Counted from the stretch's first letter, positions 33,543 through 43,850 are shown. The stretch: 64,000 bases of DNA from Streptacidiphilus pinicola (GCF_003258295.1 NZ_QKYN01000037.1:124001-188000); one strand, 5' to 3'. The notes: generated from the letters alone by a model not told the origin. Numbers and translations are program-made.

Positions 33543-34625
33543 TCAAGGGATGGTGCGGGACGGGGTCTGCCGCAGCAGCGGGAGGAGTTGGTCACCGATC
33601 CGGGCGATCTCCTCCTTGTAGGGCGTGTCGGACAGCACGAAGTGCGTCACGCCGAGGGCGCGGTAGCGGTGCAGCGCGGCCGCGACGTCGCTCGCCGAGC
33701 CGACCAGCCACGTCGTCCCCGCACCCGCGCCCCCGTACCGGCCGGGCGCGGTGTAGAGGCAGCTGTCCAGGACCTCGCCGCGCTCCGTCAGGTCGAGCAG
33801 GCGGCGCTGGCCGACGGCCGTCCGGCGCTGGAGCGCCTCGGGATCCTGCCCGCCCTCCCGTGCCATCCGGGCGACCTTCCGCTCGGCGTCGTGCCAGGCC
33901 TGCTCGGTGGTGTCGCGGACCACGGTGGTGACGCGGAGCCCGAACTCCAGTGGCGGGTGTGTCCGGCCGACCGCCTCGCTGAGCGTACGCAGCCGGTCGA
34001 TCCGCCCGGCGACGCCGTCCAGCGGCTCGCCCCAGAACAGCTGGACGTCGGCCTCGCGCGCCGCGACCTGCTCGGCGGCGGCGCTGGCGCCGCCGAAGTA
34101 GAGCCGCGGCTGGCGTCCCTCCTCCGCGCCCCACGGGCGGGGCCGCAGCGTGGAGTCGTCCACGCGGTAGTGCTCGCCGTGGAAGGTGACCTGCTCCTCG
34201 CGCCACAGGCGCCGCACGAGCCGCAGGAACTCCAGGGTGCGGGCGTAGCGCTGGGCCGGGTCGAACGCGCCGTCGCCGTAGGCGGCGGGGGTGTCCAGGC
34301 CGCTGACGATGTTGACCAGCACCCGGCCCCGGCTGAGCTGGTCGAGCGTGGCGGCGGCCGCGGCGAAGTTGGCCGGGTGCCAGTAGCCGGGGCGGACCGC
34401 GATCAGCGGCTTGAAGGTCGTGGTGCGGGCGGCCAGGGCGGCGGCCACGGTGAAGGTGTCCGGCCGGCCCCAACCGGTGCCGAGCAGCGCCCCGGCCCAG
34501 CCGTGCTCCTCGGCCGCGAGGGCGAGCTCGGTGGAGTGGTCGAGCGTGCCCCAGCCGTCCCGGGTGTCGTCGCCGCGGTGGCCGGGCTCGACGGTGTTGG
34601 GGATGTACCAGAGATGCTCCCCCAC
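33543..34625 (-). CDS. ssuD: FMNH2-dependent alkanesulfonate monooxygenase
   Basis: This encodes 360 aa. It is a bacterial luciferase-fold TIM barrel close to SsuD (LLGTGWGRPDTFTVAAALA, VNIVSGLDTPAAYGDG, YFGGASAAAEQVA). It cleaves alkanesulfonates to aldehyde and sulfite using FMNH2 from a separate reductase; a flavin reductase gene lies at 48452. Its GTG start is 1 nt after the ssuB stop. It is the final gene of the tauD-ssuA-ssuC-ssuB-ssuD run on the minus strand. Confidence 0.85.
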   Translation of the reverse strand: MGEHLWYIPNTVEPGHRGDDTRDGWGTLDHSTELALAAEEHGWAGALLGTGWGRPDTFTVAAALAARTTTFKPLIAVRPGYWHPANFAAAAATLDQLSRGRVLVNIVSGLDTPAAYGDGAFDPAQRYARTLEFLRLVRRLWREEQVTFHGEHYRVDDSTLRPRPWGAEEGRQPRLYFGGASAAAEQVAAREADVQLFWGEPLDGVAGRIDRLRTLSEAVGRTHPPLEFGLRVTTVVRDTTEQAWHDAERKVARMAREGGQDPEALQRRTAVGQRRLLDLTERGEVLDSCLYTAPGRYGGAGAGTTWLVGSASDVAAALHRYRALGVTHFVLSDTPYKEEIARIGDQLLPLLRQTPSRTIP

Positions 34626-34626
34626 G

Positions 34627-35418
34627 TCAGTTCCCTCCGGCCGGTTCGCCGTCGGGGCGGACGCCGAGGGCGGCCAGCAGCCGCTCGCGGTACTCGCCCA
34701 GCCGCGGGTCGCGATAGGACCGGGGGTGCGGCAGGTCGACCGTCAGGTCGACGGCGATCCGCCCGTGGTCGAGGACCAGGACCCGGTCGGCGAGCACGGC
34801 GGCCTCGTCGACGTCGTGGGTGACCAGCAGCACCGAGGGGTGGTGGCGCTGCCACAGCTCGCGCAGCAGGGTGTGCATGCGGATCCGGGTCAGCGCGTCG
34901 AGGGCGCCGAACGGCTCGTCGGCGAGCAGGAGTTCGGGCTCGCGGACCAAGGAGCGGGCCAGCGCGGCGCGCTGCTGCTCACCGCCTGACAGCTGCCCCG
35001 GCCAGGCGTTCTCCCGTCCCGCCAGGCCGACCTCGGCGAGCGCCGCCCGGCCGCGCCCGGCCGCGTCGCGCCCCTCGGCGTCCCGCTTGGGCGTGCCGAG
35101 CAGGACGTTGTCGAGCACCCGCCGCCAGGGCAGCAGGCGGGAGTCCTGGAAGACCACCGAGACCCGTTCCGGGGTGCTGAGTTCGCCACTGCCCGCGGTG
35201 TCGTGGTCGAGGCCCGCGACGGCGCGCAGCAGGGTGCTCTTGCCGGAGCCGGAGTGGCCGAGCAGGGCGACGAACTGCCCGGCCGGGATGTCCAGGTCGA
35301 CGCCGTCGAGGACGGTCCGGGCACCGAAGGAGCGGGTGAGCCCCGTGAGCCGGACGGCGGGGCGGGACGGGGTCGGGGTCGGCTGCGGGGCCTTCAACTG
35401 CTCAGTGAGCGGCGCCAT
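34627..35418 (-). CDS. ssuB: Aliphatic sulfonate ABC transporter ATPase
   Basis: This encodes 263 aa. Walker A GHSGSGKST, Q-loop VVFQDSRLLPW, signature LSGGEQQR, Walker B LLLADEPFGALD and H-loop THDVDEA are all present. The VFQD-x-RLLPW Q-loop is typical of the nitrate/sulfonate/taurine (TauB/SsuB) subfamily. The ATG at 35418 lies within the end of the permease gene (25-nt overlap). Energises sulfonate import at the cytoplasmic face. Confidence 0.87.
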   Translation of the reverse strand: MAPLTEQLKAPQPTPTPSRPAVRLTGLTRSFGARTVLDGVDLDIPAGQFVALLGHSGSGKSTLLRAVAGLDHDTAGSGELSTPERVSVVFQDSRLLPWRRVLDNVLLGTPKRDAEGRDAAGRGRAALAEVGLAGRENAWPGQLSGGEQQRAALARSLVREPELLLADEPFGALDALTRIRMHTLLRELWQRHHPSVLLVTHDVDEAAVLADRVLVLDHGRIAVDLTVDLPHPRSYRDPRLGEYRERLLAALGVRPDGEPAGGN

Positions 35419-36299
35419 GCCAGCACCCTCCTCTCCAGAAGACGGACGGCTGAGTCGGAGGCGAAGCCGAAGACTCCGTAGATCAGCAGTCCGAGGACGA
35501 TGACGTCGGTCTGGCCGTAGTTCTGCGCCTGGAACATCAGGTAGCCGAGGCCGTTGGTGGCGTTGATCTGCTCCAGGACGACCAGGGAGAGCCAGGAGCC
35601 GGTGACGGCCAGGCGCAGCCCGACGAAGAATCCGGGCAGGGCTCCGGGAATGACGACCTGTCGGACGAACTGCCATCGGCTCAGTCTCAGCACCTCGGCG
35701 AGTTCGACATAGCGTGCGTCGATACCGGCGAGGGCGGCGTGCAGGTTGAGGTAGACGGGGATGTACACGACGATCGCGATGATGACGACCTTGAAGGTCT
35801 CACCGATGCCGAGCCAGAGGATGAACAGCGGGATCAGGCCCAGGGTGGGCACGGCGCGGTTGACCTGGACGGTGCCGTCGATCAGTGCCTCGCCGGTCCG
35901 GCTCAGCCCGGCGGCCAGCGCCAGCACCACCCCGGCCGCCAGGCCGATGGCGAATCCCTGCGCGGCCCGCCACAGCGAGGTGGCCAGATCGGTGCGCAGC
36001 GTTCCCCCCGTCCACAGGTGCGCGCCGGTGTGCAGCACGGTCCAGGGGGCCGGCAGCACGCGCGGGTCCAGCAGCCCGGCGCCGCTGGCTCCGGCCCACA
36101 CGGCGAGCAGCAGCAGCGGGCCGAGCAGCCGGGCGTAGGGCCGGCGCGGCCCGGGCGCGAGCCGGCGGGTGCGGGGACGGCCGGTCGGCCCGCCGCGCGC
36201 GACGGACACCGGCGTCGTGGCCGGCGCCGGAGCCGGCATGGACGCGGGATGGACCGGCTGGGGCGCGGTCACGACCGCCGTCGATACGTGTTCGGCCAT
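35394..36299 (-). CDS. ssuC: Sulfonate ABC transporter permease
   Basis: This encodes 301 aa. After an extended Pro-rich cytoplasmic N-terminus (about 55 aa), longer than in E. coli SsuC, come about six TM helices and the BPD_transp_1 EAA-type loop (EVLRLSRWQFVRQVVIPGALP). It fits the TauC/SsuC permease family and forms the channel with SsuB. Start ATG at 36299, 2 nt after the ssuA stop codon. Confidence 0.87.
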   Translation of the reverse strand: MAEHVSTAVVTAPQPVHPASMPAPAPATTPVSVARGGPTGRPRTRRLAPGPRRPYARLLGPLLLLAVWAGASGAGLLDPRVLPAPWTVLHTGAHLWTGGTLRTDLATSLWRAAQGFAIGLAAGVVLALAAGLSRTGEALIDGTVQVNRAVPTLGLIPLFILWLGIGETFKVVIIAIVVYIPVYLNLHAALAGIDARYVELAEVLRLSRWQFVRQVVIPGALPGFFVGLRLAVTGSWLSLVVLEQINATNGLGYLMFQAQNYGQTDVIVLGLLIYGVFGFASDSAVRLLERRVLAWRRSLSS

Positions 36300-36301
36300 G
36301 G

Positions 36302-37375
36302 TCAGCTCCGGTACTCGACGGGGACGGCGGCGGCCGCGAGATGCTCGAAGCGGCGATCGAAGAGGGTCTCGGCTCGGAAGGACTTCACATAGCCGCCCTG
36401 GGCGAGGAGGTCGATCGTCTGCTGCTCCCAGGCGATGGCCTCGTCCCAACTCGGCGGCAGCAGCGGCTTGTTGCTCAGCGCTGTCACCTGCTGCGCCTGG
36501 GCGAGGCTGATGTTCTGGGTCTTGACGTAGTACTCCTGCTCCCACACCGACGGGTTCTCGTAGACCCAGACCAGGCCCTTGGCCCAGATCGGGACGAAGG
36601 CCGCGACGGCCGCGGCCTTGTCCGCGTCCGCGAGCACCTCGGCCGGCGCCCACAGCAGGTTCAGCAGGTCGACCACGGCGGTGTCGATGGTGTGGGCGCC
36701 GTCCGCGGCGTAGCGGTTGAGGTAGGCCAGGGCCTGCGAGATCGCCAGCGGCGCGATGTCCACCTGGCCCGCCTCCAGCGCGGTGAGGAACTGGTCGCTG
36801 GTCAGCGGCACCAGCTGCACGTCCGAGTCCTTGAGCCCGGCGGCGTGCAGGGCCCGCAGCAGCACCACGCCCTGGGCCTGCCCCTGGGAGAACGCCAGCC
36901 GCCGGCCCGCGAACTGCGCCACCGTCCGGATGTCGCTGTGCGGCTTGGTGGCGAACAGGTAGGACGGCTTGCGGGTCAGGTCGAGGGCGACGATGCGGGC
37001 GTCGTAGCCCTGGTAGTGCGCCTGGATCGGCGGGATGCCGGCGTTGTTCGCCAGGTCGAGCGAGTGGGCGCGGAAGGCGTTGATCACGTCCGGTCCGGCC
37101 GCGATGTTCGGCCAGGAGGAGACGGTGAACGGGATCTGCCGGATCAGCCCGGAGAGCTGGAGTTGGAGCTGTTGGGCGCCGAGCGCCGAGGCGACGCTCA
37201 GGCTGGTGCCGGTGGGCAGGCTGCTCGGCAGCGGGGCGCTCGACGACAGAGCGGGGCCGCTGGCGGCGGCCGCCGTGCAGGCGCTGAGGCCGAGCGCGGC
37301 GCCGGCGCCGAGCAGGGTCTGCAGGAAGACGCGTCGGTTCGGGGCGGGGGCGGAGTGGCCCTGGAGCGCGGACAC
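36302..37375 (-). CDS. ssuA: Sulfonate ABC transporter substrate-binding lipoprotein
   Basis: This encodes 357 aa from a GTG start. A twin-Arg signal (NRRVFLQTLLGAG) ends in the lipobox LSAC with Cys33 as lipidation site. The body is an NMT1/SsuA-type periplasmic-binding fold (DIRTVAQFAGRRLAF, IAPLAISQALAYL). Expected on the outer face of the membrane, capturing aliphatic sulfonates for SsuBC. It is 89 nt downstream of tauD, so the two may form one transcript. Confidence 0.85.
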   Translation of the reverse strand: MSALQGHSAPAPNRRVFLQTLLGAGAALGLSACTAAAASGPALSSSAPLPSSLPTGTSLSVASALGAQQLQLQLSGLIRQIPFTVSSWPNIAAGPDVINAFRAHSLDLANNAGIPPIQAHYQGYDARIVALDLTRKPSYLFATKPHSDIRTVAQFAGRRLAFSQGQAQGVVLLRALHAAGLKDSDVQLVPLTSDQFLTALEAGQVDIAPLAISQALAYLNRYAADGAHTIDTAVVDLLNLLWAPAEVLADADKAAAVAAFVPIWAKGLVWVYENPSVWEQEYYVKTQNISLAQAQQVTALSNKPLLPPSWDEAIAWEQQTIDLLAQGGYVKSFRAETLFDRRFEHLAAAAVPVEYRS

Positions 37376-37464
37376 GGGGGGAACGGTCCTTTCGGGTGGG
37401 AGGCGGCCCCCGCTGGAGGGGCCGCCTTCCGGTCGGGGACGGGGGGACGCCGGGTGAGCCGTCG

Positions 37465-38415
37465 TCAGGAGGCGACGGCGACCCGGTGGTCGGCGGTGAA
37501 GGGGCGTCCGGCGAGCAGCTCCGACTCGCGTCCTTCCGGCCCGACAGGCGTCTCGCCGATCAGCGTGACGCGGTGCAGGCGCCGCTCGACGTCCAGGTGC
37601 TCCAGGTCGCGCGGGGCCAGGTGGGCGGTGGCGCGGTTGTCCCAGAAGGCGACGTGCCCGGCCTCCCAGCGCAGTCGCACCGTGTACTCGGGCCGGGTGA
37701 TCTCCGCGTAGAGCAGGTCGAGGATCCGCTTGCTCTCGGCCGGGGTGACGTCGACGATGTGGCTGGTGAACACCGGGTTCACGAACAGCGCGCGCTCCCC
37801 CGTCTCCGGGTGCACGCGCACCACGGGGTGGACGGCCACGAGCAGGTTGTCGTTGATCCGGCGGGCGTACTCGCTGTCGCTCTCCACCGGTCGGCTGCCG
37901 CCGTAGCGGTGCTCGGCGCGCAGGGTGTCCACGAAGGCGCGGACCGGCGCGGACAGTCCCTCGTAGGCTGCCACGAGGCTCGTCCACTGCGTGTCGCCGC
38001 CGAACTCCGGGACGGTCTCGGCGCGCAGGATGGAGCCGGCCGGCGGGTTCACCGCGGCGGTGACGTCGGTGTGCCAGCCCTCGACGTAGCTGTACTGGCG
38101 CTTGCGGTACTCGTCGCGGAAGTCCTTGCCGTAGCGCTCCTCGAAGCGGCGCGGGTCGACGGTGAAGATCTCCGGGTGGTCCTGCGGCGGGGCGTCGTCG
38201 TGCGGGTGGGCGTAGGTCAGCTCGCCGAACTGGCGGGCGAAGGCGATCTGGGCCGCGTGGTCCAGGGTCTGGCCCCGGAAGAAGACGACCTTGTGGCGGT
38301 GCAGGGCCTGCCGGACGGCGTCGACGTCCTCGGCGGACAACGGCCGGGCGAGGTCGACGCCGTCGATGTCGGCGCCGATGTGACCGGCGACGGGACGGAC
38401 GGAGAGCGTGCTCAT
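37465..38415 (-). CDS. tauD: TauD/AtsK-type alpha-ketoglutarate dioxygenase
   Basis: This encodes 316 aa; the ATG at 38415 follows GAAGGGAAA. Fe(II) ligands are His115 and Asp117 (GWHTDVT) and the distal His281 (RLHRVT); the 2-oxoglutarate-binding Thr/Arg region is conserved. TauD-family enzymes hydroxylate taurine or alkyl sulfates next to sulfur, releasing sulfite or sulfate. Together with ssuABCD it forms a sulfonate-sulfur acquisition operon. Upstream lies a 430-nt leader region with a hairpin and a 34-codon ORF. Confidence 0.87.
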   Translation of the reverse strand: MSTLSVRPVAGHIGADIDGVDLARPLSAEDVDAVRQALHRHKVVFFRGQTLDHAAQIAFARQFGELTYAHPHDDAPPQDHPEIFTVDPRRFEERYGKDFRDEYRKRQYSYVEGWHTDVTAAVNPPAGSILRAETVPEFGGDTQWTSLVAAYEGLSAPVRAFVDTLRAEHRYGGSRPVESDSEYARRINDNLLVAVHPVVRVHPETGERALFVNPVFTSHIVDVTPAESKRILDLLYAEITRPEYTVRLRWEAGHVAFWDNRATAHLAPRDLEHLDVERRLHRVTLIGETPVGPEGRESELLAGRPFTADHRVAVAS

Positions 38416-38490
38416 GGGGAGTTTCCCTTCGGAAATGGGATGGCTGACGGTGTGTCGGTGATCGTGCGTCGGTGACGGTGGCTCGCTCGG

Positions 38491-38513
38491 GGCGCCTCGG
38501 GGCATGAGGCGCC
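38491..38513 (-). terminator. Hairpin in the tauD leader, possible attenuator
   Basis: GGCGCCTC, a 7-nt loop and GAGGCGCC form a perfect 8-bp stem (38491-38498/38506-38513), 76 nt upstream of the tauD start. A second small stem (GGCGGC-GAA-GCCGCC, 38552-38566) lies just before it in the direction of transcription. The placement suits premature termination in a leader. Confidence 0.45.
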
Positions 38514-38664
38514 GGGGCATGACGGCATCGCGTGCCGACGAGAACACGCAGGGCGGCGAAGCCGCCGGCCCGCGCGTCAGCGCGGGGCGAGCGGGGAGGT
38601 GGCGCGGACGGCGGCGCTCGGCGCCGCGGGCCGGACGCGGCGGAGCGCGTCGGCGAGGGGCCGG

Positions 38665-38769
38665 TCAGCCGGCGTGACAGCCCAGCCCGGCGAAGTGGTG
38701 CGCGCGGAAGGCGTTCACGGGGATCCGCTGTGCGGCTCCCCGGATCGTGGCCTTGCGCTGCGCGTCCAT
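38665..38769 (-). CDS. 34-codon ORF, possible leader peptide of the tau/ssu operon
   Basis: The ATG at 38769 opens a 34-codon frame with a basic N-terminus (MDAQRKATIRGAAQR) and C-terminus GLGCHAG, with Cys three residues from the end. It lies on the same strand as tauD, 250 nt upstream, with two hairpins between. It does not share the D-L-x-R-V motif of the other leaders in this island. A cysteine near the end and the position suggest a regulatory leader, but the coding evidence is weak. Confidence 0.4.
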   Translation of the reverse strand: MDAQRKATIRGAAQRIPVNAFRAHHFAGLGCHAG

Positions 38770-38846
38770 GGCCTCAGTCTGGCGCCCGGCCCCGGAGCCG
38801 GACAACGGTTTGTGGCGGCGCGGAAGAAACTCCGCGCGGGAGCGCG

Positions 38847-40100
38847 TCATCGGGCGCCGCCGACCGTGCGCAGGCCCAGCGGGTCCTGGTAGACGGCGGC
38901 GAGCACCGGCGCGGCCGCCGCCACCGCGAGCGTGTCCGCTCCGAAGGAACCGGCCCGCACGAGGCCGCGGGCGCCGCCGAGCGCATGGCTCACCTCCGGG
39001 AGCAGGTACGGGAGATGGAGCACGGCCGCCTCGGTCAGGACGACGGAGTCCGGGCTGATCACGTCCAGCATCGGCCGGACGGCCTCGGCGACCAGCCGGA
39101 TTCTGGCCCGCAGCAGTTCCACCGCACGCGCGTCGCCCGCGTGCGCCGCCCGCAGCAGCAGGGGCAGCTCGGGCCGTGCGGTGACGCCGTCGGCCGCGGC
39201 GCGGGCGGCGAGGACGCGGTCGGAGACGGTGACGCGCAGGCAGCCGGTGCGGCCGCACGGGCACGTCTGGTTCGACCCGGGCACGGGCAGGTGGGCGATG
39301 CCGCCCGCGCCGTGCCGGCGGCCCCGCAGCAGGGTGCCGCCGGTCGCGATCGCCGCGTCGACGGTGTTGCCCACGAAGAGGTGCATCAGCACGCCGTCGC
39401 CGGCCTCCGCGCCGAACAGCATCTCGGCGCGGGCGAGCGCGCGGGCGTGGCCGTCCACGTGGACGGGTAGCCGCACCGCCCGCCGCAGGGCCTGCCGCAG
39501 CGGGACGTCGCGCCAGCCGAGCGCGGCGTTCTCGACCAGCACGCCCGCGTCCGGGTCCACCCAGCCGCCGGTGACCACGCCGAGCCCGAGGACGGAGCGC
39601 GCGCCCGCGTGCCGGCGGAGGAAGCCCGGCAGCCGTTCGGCGATCCCGTCGAGTACCGCCTCGGGCCGCGGCCCGCGCGGCGTGCGTTCGGTGGCGACGA
39701 CGCGCCCGCGCAGGTCGGTGAGCGAGAAGGTGAGCTGCGGGACGGCGATGTGCACGCCCGCCGCGAGGTGGTGGGAGGTGTCGATGTCGAGGGGGATGCG
39801 GGGTCGGCCGGGTCGGGGCTGCTGCGCCGGTTCGGGTGGCTGCCAGACCAGGCCCATCGCGAGCAGGTCGGCGGTGTGCCGCGAGACGGCGGCCGCACTC
39901 AGTCCAATCCCGGCGGCGATCGCCGTGCGGGCCAGGGGTCCGGCGTCCAGGACGGCGCGCAGCACGGCGGCGGCCCCGTCCGGCCGGTCGGCGCCGGACT
40001 GTGGCGGGCCCGGCGGGGCGACCAGGGTCGGCACCCGCGCCGAGGTGCGGTCCGGGCCGGCCCACGGGGCGTCGGGGCGGCCCGTGGCGGTGAGGGTCAT
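38847..40100 (-). CDS. ROK-family transcriptional regulator
   Basis: This encodes 417 aa. An N-terminal winged helix-turn-helix (about 45-95: LARTAIAAGIGLSAAAVSRH) is followed by a ROK kinase-like domain with the ROK zinc motif CPCGRTGCL and the VGNTVDAAIATGG phosphate loop. ROK repressors usually sense sugars, which fits poorly with the sulfur genes around it. It lies 13 nt downstream of the GNAT gene on the same strand, so it is probably part of the importer operon and may control it. Which ligand it binds is unknown. Confidence 0.8.
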   Translation of the reverse strand: MTLTATGRPDAPWAGPDRTSARVPTLVAPPGPPQSGADRPDGAAAVLRAVLDAGPLARTAIAAGIGLSAAAVSRHTADLLAMGLVWQPPEPAQQPRPGRPRIPLDIDTSHHLAAGVHIAVPQLTFSLTDLRGRVVATERTPRGPRPEAVLDGIAERLPGFLRRHAGARSVLGLGVVTGGWVDPDAGVLVENAALGWRDVPLRQALRRAVRLPVHVDGHARALARAEMLFGAEAGDGVLMHLFVGNTVDAAIATGGTLLRGRRHGAGGIAHLPVPGSNQTCPCGRTGCLRVTVSDRVLAARAAADGVTARPELPLLLRAAHAGDARAVELLRARIRLVAEAVRPMLDVISPDSVVLTEAAVLHLPYLLPEVSHALGGARGLVRAGSFGADTLAVAAAAPVLAAVYQDPLGLRTVGGAR

Positions 40101-40113
40101 GGCTGCCGCGCCG

Positions 40114-40854
40114 TCAGTCGGGGCGGCCGGGGGCGCGGACCAGCAGGAAGGAGGTGCGGCGGCGCAGGGTGAAGCCGAGGTTCTCGTAGAGCCGGATGGC
40201 ACCGGTGTTCGTGGCGGCCGCGTGGAGGAACGGGATCTCGCCGCGGTCCCTGATCCCCGCGGCGACGGCGCGGACCAGACGGGTCGCCAGGCCCTCGCCG
40301 CGGTGGGCGGGATCCGTGCAGACCGCGCTGATCTCGGTCCAGCCGGGCGGGTGCAGCCGCTCGCCCGCCATGGCGACGAGCCGGCCGCCGCGGCGGATGC
40401 CGAGGTAAGTGCCGAGTTCGACGGTGCGCGGCAGGAAAGGCCCCGGGCGGGTGCGGGCGACGAAGTCGAGCATCTCGGGGACGTCGTCGGGGCCGAGGCG
40501 CACCGCCTCCGGGGCGGGTTCGGCCCGCAGGGCGACGTCGACGAGCTGGACGCCCTGGCCGGACTCGACGATCTGCCAGCCCTGCGCGGCCTCCGCCGCC
40601 GCGCCCGCACCGGCGCCGGTCACGGCGGTGAGCCGCCCCGGGCCGACGAGCAGGGCGAGGTCGTCCCAGGCGCGGGGATCGGCGGGGTCCTCCAGCGCGG
40701 TGAACGGCGAGACGTCGCCGGGATAGCGGGCGGCGCGGCCGACGTGCTCGGCGAACCGGGCCTGCGGGCCGGTGAGCGCGGCCCAGGCGGGGTTGTCGAG
40801 GGGGTGCGTCGCGGCCGGGCTCGCGGACTGCGGTGGGCGAAGGGTGGTGGACAC
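40114..40854 (-). CDS. GNAT N-acetyltransferase (FR47-like)
   Basis: This encodes 246 aa from a GTG start. The C-terminal 120 residues form a GNAT domain: motif A VCTDPAHRGEGLATRLVRAV (acetyl-CoA pyrophosphate loop) and GAIRLYENLGFTLRRR. The N-terminal half is a degenerate GNAT-like region. Located between the ROK gene and a cystine-type solute-binding protein gene. In Bacillus S-alkylcysteine operons an acetyltransferase first N-acetylates the substrate; this protein could do the same, though it belongs to another GNAT subfamily. Confidence 0.75.
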   Translation of the reverse strand: MSTTLRPPQSASPAATHPLDNPAWAALTGPQARFAEHVGRAARYPGDVSPFTALEDPADPRAWDDLALLVGPGRLTAVTGAGAGAAAEAAQGWQIVESGQGVQLVDVALRAEPAPEAVRLGPDDVPEMLDFVARTRPGPFLPRTVELGTYLGIRRGGRLVAMAGERLHPPGWTEISAVCTDPAHRGEGLATRLVRAVAAGIRDRGEIPFLHAAATNTGAIRLYENLGFTLRRRTSFLLVRAPGRPD

Positions 40855-40918
40855 CGTGGTGCGCTCCCGTGGGTCGTTCGGTGGGGCGGGCCCGTCACGG
40901 GCCCGCCCTGTCGGGTCG

Positions 40919-41944
40919 TCAGGAGTTGCTGAGGGGCAGGCCCGGAGGGTTGATCTGGGCGGTGCGGACGGCCTCGTTGGACAGGTTCCAGGCCGCCAGC
41001 CACGCGGCGTACTGGCCGCCCGCGATCAGGTGGTTGATCGCGTCCGCGACCGGCTTGGCCAACCCGTCGCCCTTCTTGGTCGTCGCGGCGATCAGCCCCT
41101 GGAGCGTCGCGCCCGCGCCGGAGTAGGTGCCCGCGTTGCGGGTGGGGTTGGGCGTCCGCGCATCCTGGGCGATCTGGTAGGCGATGCCGGGGTTGGGGCC
41201 GAAGTAAGCGTCGATCTTGCCGCCGACCAGCGCCAGGTGGGTGGCGTTGTTGTCGGGGAAGTACTTGACGGTGAGCTGCTTGCCGGCCGCCTTCAGCCTG
41301 GCCTGCCACTCCAGCAGGAGCTTCTCCTGGTTGGTGCCGGCGCCGACGGCGACGGTCTTGCCCGCCAGGGTCGTGTAGTCGCCGTCGAAGTTCCAGTTGC
41401 TGCCCTTGACCACCTCGAAGGCCAGGTTGTCCTCGCGGTAGGAGGCGAAGTCGTACTTCTTCTGGCGTTCCTCGGTGTCGGTGATGTTGGAGAAGCCCAC
41501 ATCGGTCCGGCCGCTGTCGATGCCGACGAAGAGGTTCTCCCAGGTGGAGTTCACCACGACCGGCTTGAGGCCGAGGACGGCGGCCACGAGCCGGCCGAGA
41601 TCCGGCTCGGAGCCGGTCAGGGTCTGCTGGTCGCTGCCGACGTAGGCGAGCGGCGGGAAGCCGGCGGGCAGTGCCCCGACGCCGATGACCAGCTGTCCGC
41701 CGCTGGCGACGGACGCGGGCAACTCCGCGTGCAGGGAGGCGACTTCGGCGACCTTGACGGCGGTCTGCGTGCCGGCGCCGTTGGCGAGCGCGGCCACGGT
41801 GACGGCGCCGGTCGCGGCGTTGGCGGCGGAGTTGGCGGCTGCGCCGCTGTCGGAGGCGGCGCCGCTCCCGCAGGCGGTGAGGCCCACGGTGAGCACGGCT
41901 GCGACGGTGCCTGCGGAGAGGCCCTGGATGACTCTGCTGGGCAT
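40919..41944 (-). CDS. Amino-acid-type ABC transporter substrate-binding lipoprotein
   Basis: This encodes 341 aa; a lipoprotein signal ends at LTAC with Cys25. It is a family 3 solute-binding protein: PDLGRLVAAVLGLKPVVVNS then WENLFVGIDSGRTDVGFSNI, and a KIDAYFGPNPGIAYQ segment. Members bind polar amino acids including cystine. Setting (monooxygenases, Cys-type leader) suggests a sulfur-containing amino acid. It is 68 nt downstream of the ATPase gene and in the same operon. Confidence 0.82.
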   Translation of the reverse strand: MPSRVIQGLSAGTVAAVLTVGLTACGSGAASDSGAAANSAANAATGAVTVAALANGAGTQTAVKVAEVASLHAELPASVASGGQLVIGVGALPAGFPPLAYVGSDQQTLTGSEPDLGRLVAAVLGLKPVVVNSTWENLFVGIDSGRTDVGFSNITDTEERQKKYDFASYREDNLAFEVVKGSNWNFDGDYTTLAGKTVAVGAGTNQEKLLLEWQARLKAAGKQLTVKYFPDNNATHLALVGGKIDAYFGPNPGIAYQIAQDARTPNPTRNAGTYSGAGATLQGLIAATTKKGDGLAKPVADAINHLIAGGQYAAWLAAWNLSNEAVRTAQINPPGLPLSNS

Positions 41945-42012
41945 GGCTGTTCCTTGTGTGCGGGAGACGTCGGTGGTGTGTACGGACGAGGGGCTGCGGC
42001 GGACGAGGGGCT

Positions 42013-42833
<821 letters not shown>

Positions 42834-42837
<4 letters not shown>

Positions 42838-43850
42838 GCCGCGGTCTCCCTCCGGACGCGGGCCGCCAGGGTGGCCACCGCGACGCGCAGGCGCCGCACC
42901 GGCGTCGGGGGCAGGGCCCGCAGCGCACCGCGGGCGTAGTGACGTTCGACGTAGAACTGGACGACCGAGACGACGCTGGTGAGGATCACGTACCAGACGG
43001 TCGCGACCAGCAGCAGCGGCACGATGTCGCCGGGGTAGGTGCTGCCCATGCTCTGCACGGAGCCGAACAGGTCGAGCAGCGAGACGTAGAAGACCAGCGA
43101 GGTGCCCTTGACCAGGCCGATCAGCTGGTTGACGTAGGCCGGCACGATGGCGCGCAGCGCCTGGGGGAAGACGATCCGGGCGAACTGGTAGCGCCGGGGC
43201 AGTCCGAGGGCGGCGGCCGCCTCGTGCTGGCCCTGGTCGACGGAGAGGATGCCCGCGCGCACCACCTCGGCGGCGTAGGCGGCCTCGTTGAGGCTCAGGC
43301 CGACGACGGCGATCACCAGGTCGGTGGCCAGGTGCGCCTCGTCGAAGTGCCAGAACGCCGGCCCGAAGGGCACGCCCAGGCTCAACGTGCGGTACAGGGC
43401 GCTGAAGTTGTAGAGGAAGAGCAGCACCACGATCAGCGGGATTGAGCGGAACAACCAGACGTAGACCCAGCTGATCGCGCGCAGCACCGGGCTGCGGGAG
43501 AGGCGGGCCAGCGCGAGCGCGATGCCGCCGGCCAGCCCGAGAACGGCGCTGTACGCCGTGACCTCCAGGGTGACGACCAGCCCGTTCACGATCACCGGTC
43601 GGGCGAACCAGTACTGGAAGCGGTCCCACTGGTAGAAGGGGTTGGTCGCCAGCCCGTGGACGAGCTGGGCGACGAGGACCAGGGCCACCGCGCTGAGGAT
43701 CCAGCGGCCCGGGCGGCGCAGCGGGAGCACCCGCTGCGCGGAGGTGACCGGTTCGGAGGGGGGCTGAGGCGGCGTGGACGGCGGGGGCCGGCCCGCGTCC
43801 GGCGGGCGGGTCGTGCCCGAAGGCACGGCAGGGGCGAGTGCGTCGCTCAT
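42834..43850 (-). CDS. Polar amino-acid ABC transporter permease
   Basis: This encodes 338 aa; the ATG at 43850 follows CGGAG. A Pro-rich cytoplasmic N-terminus (about 55 aa) precedes five or six TM helices and the EAA loop ([20 protein letters not shown]). It matches the HisM/GlnP family of one-component permeases, which act as homodimers. First structural gene after the 48-aa leader peptide at 44010; 160 nt of hairpin-rich leader separates them. Confidence 0.85.
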
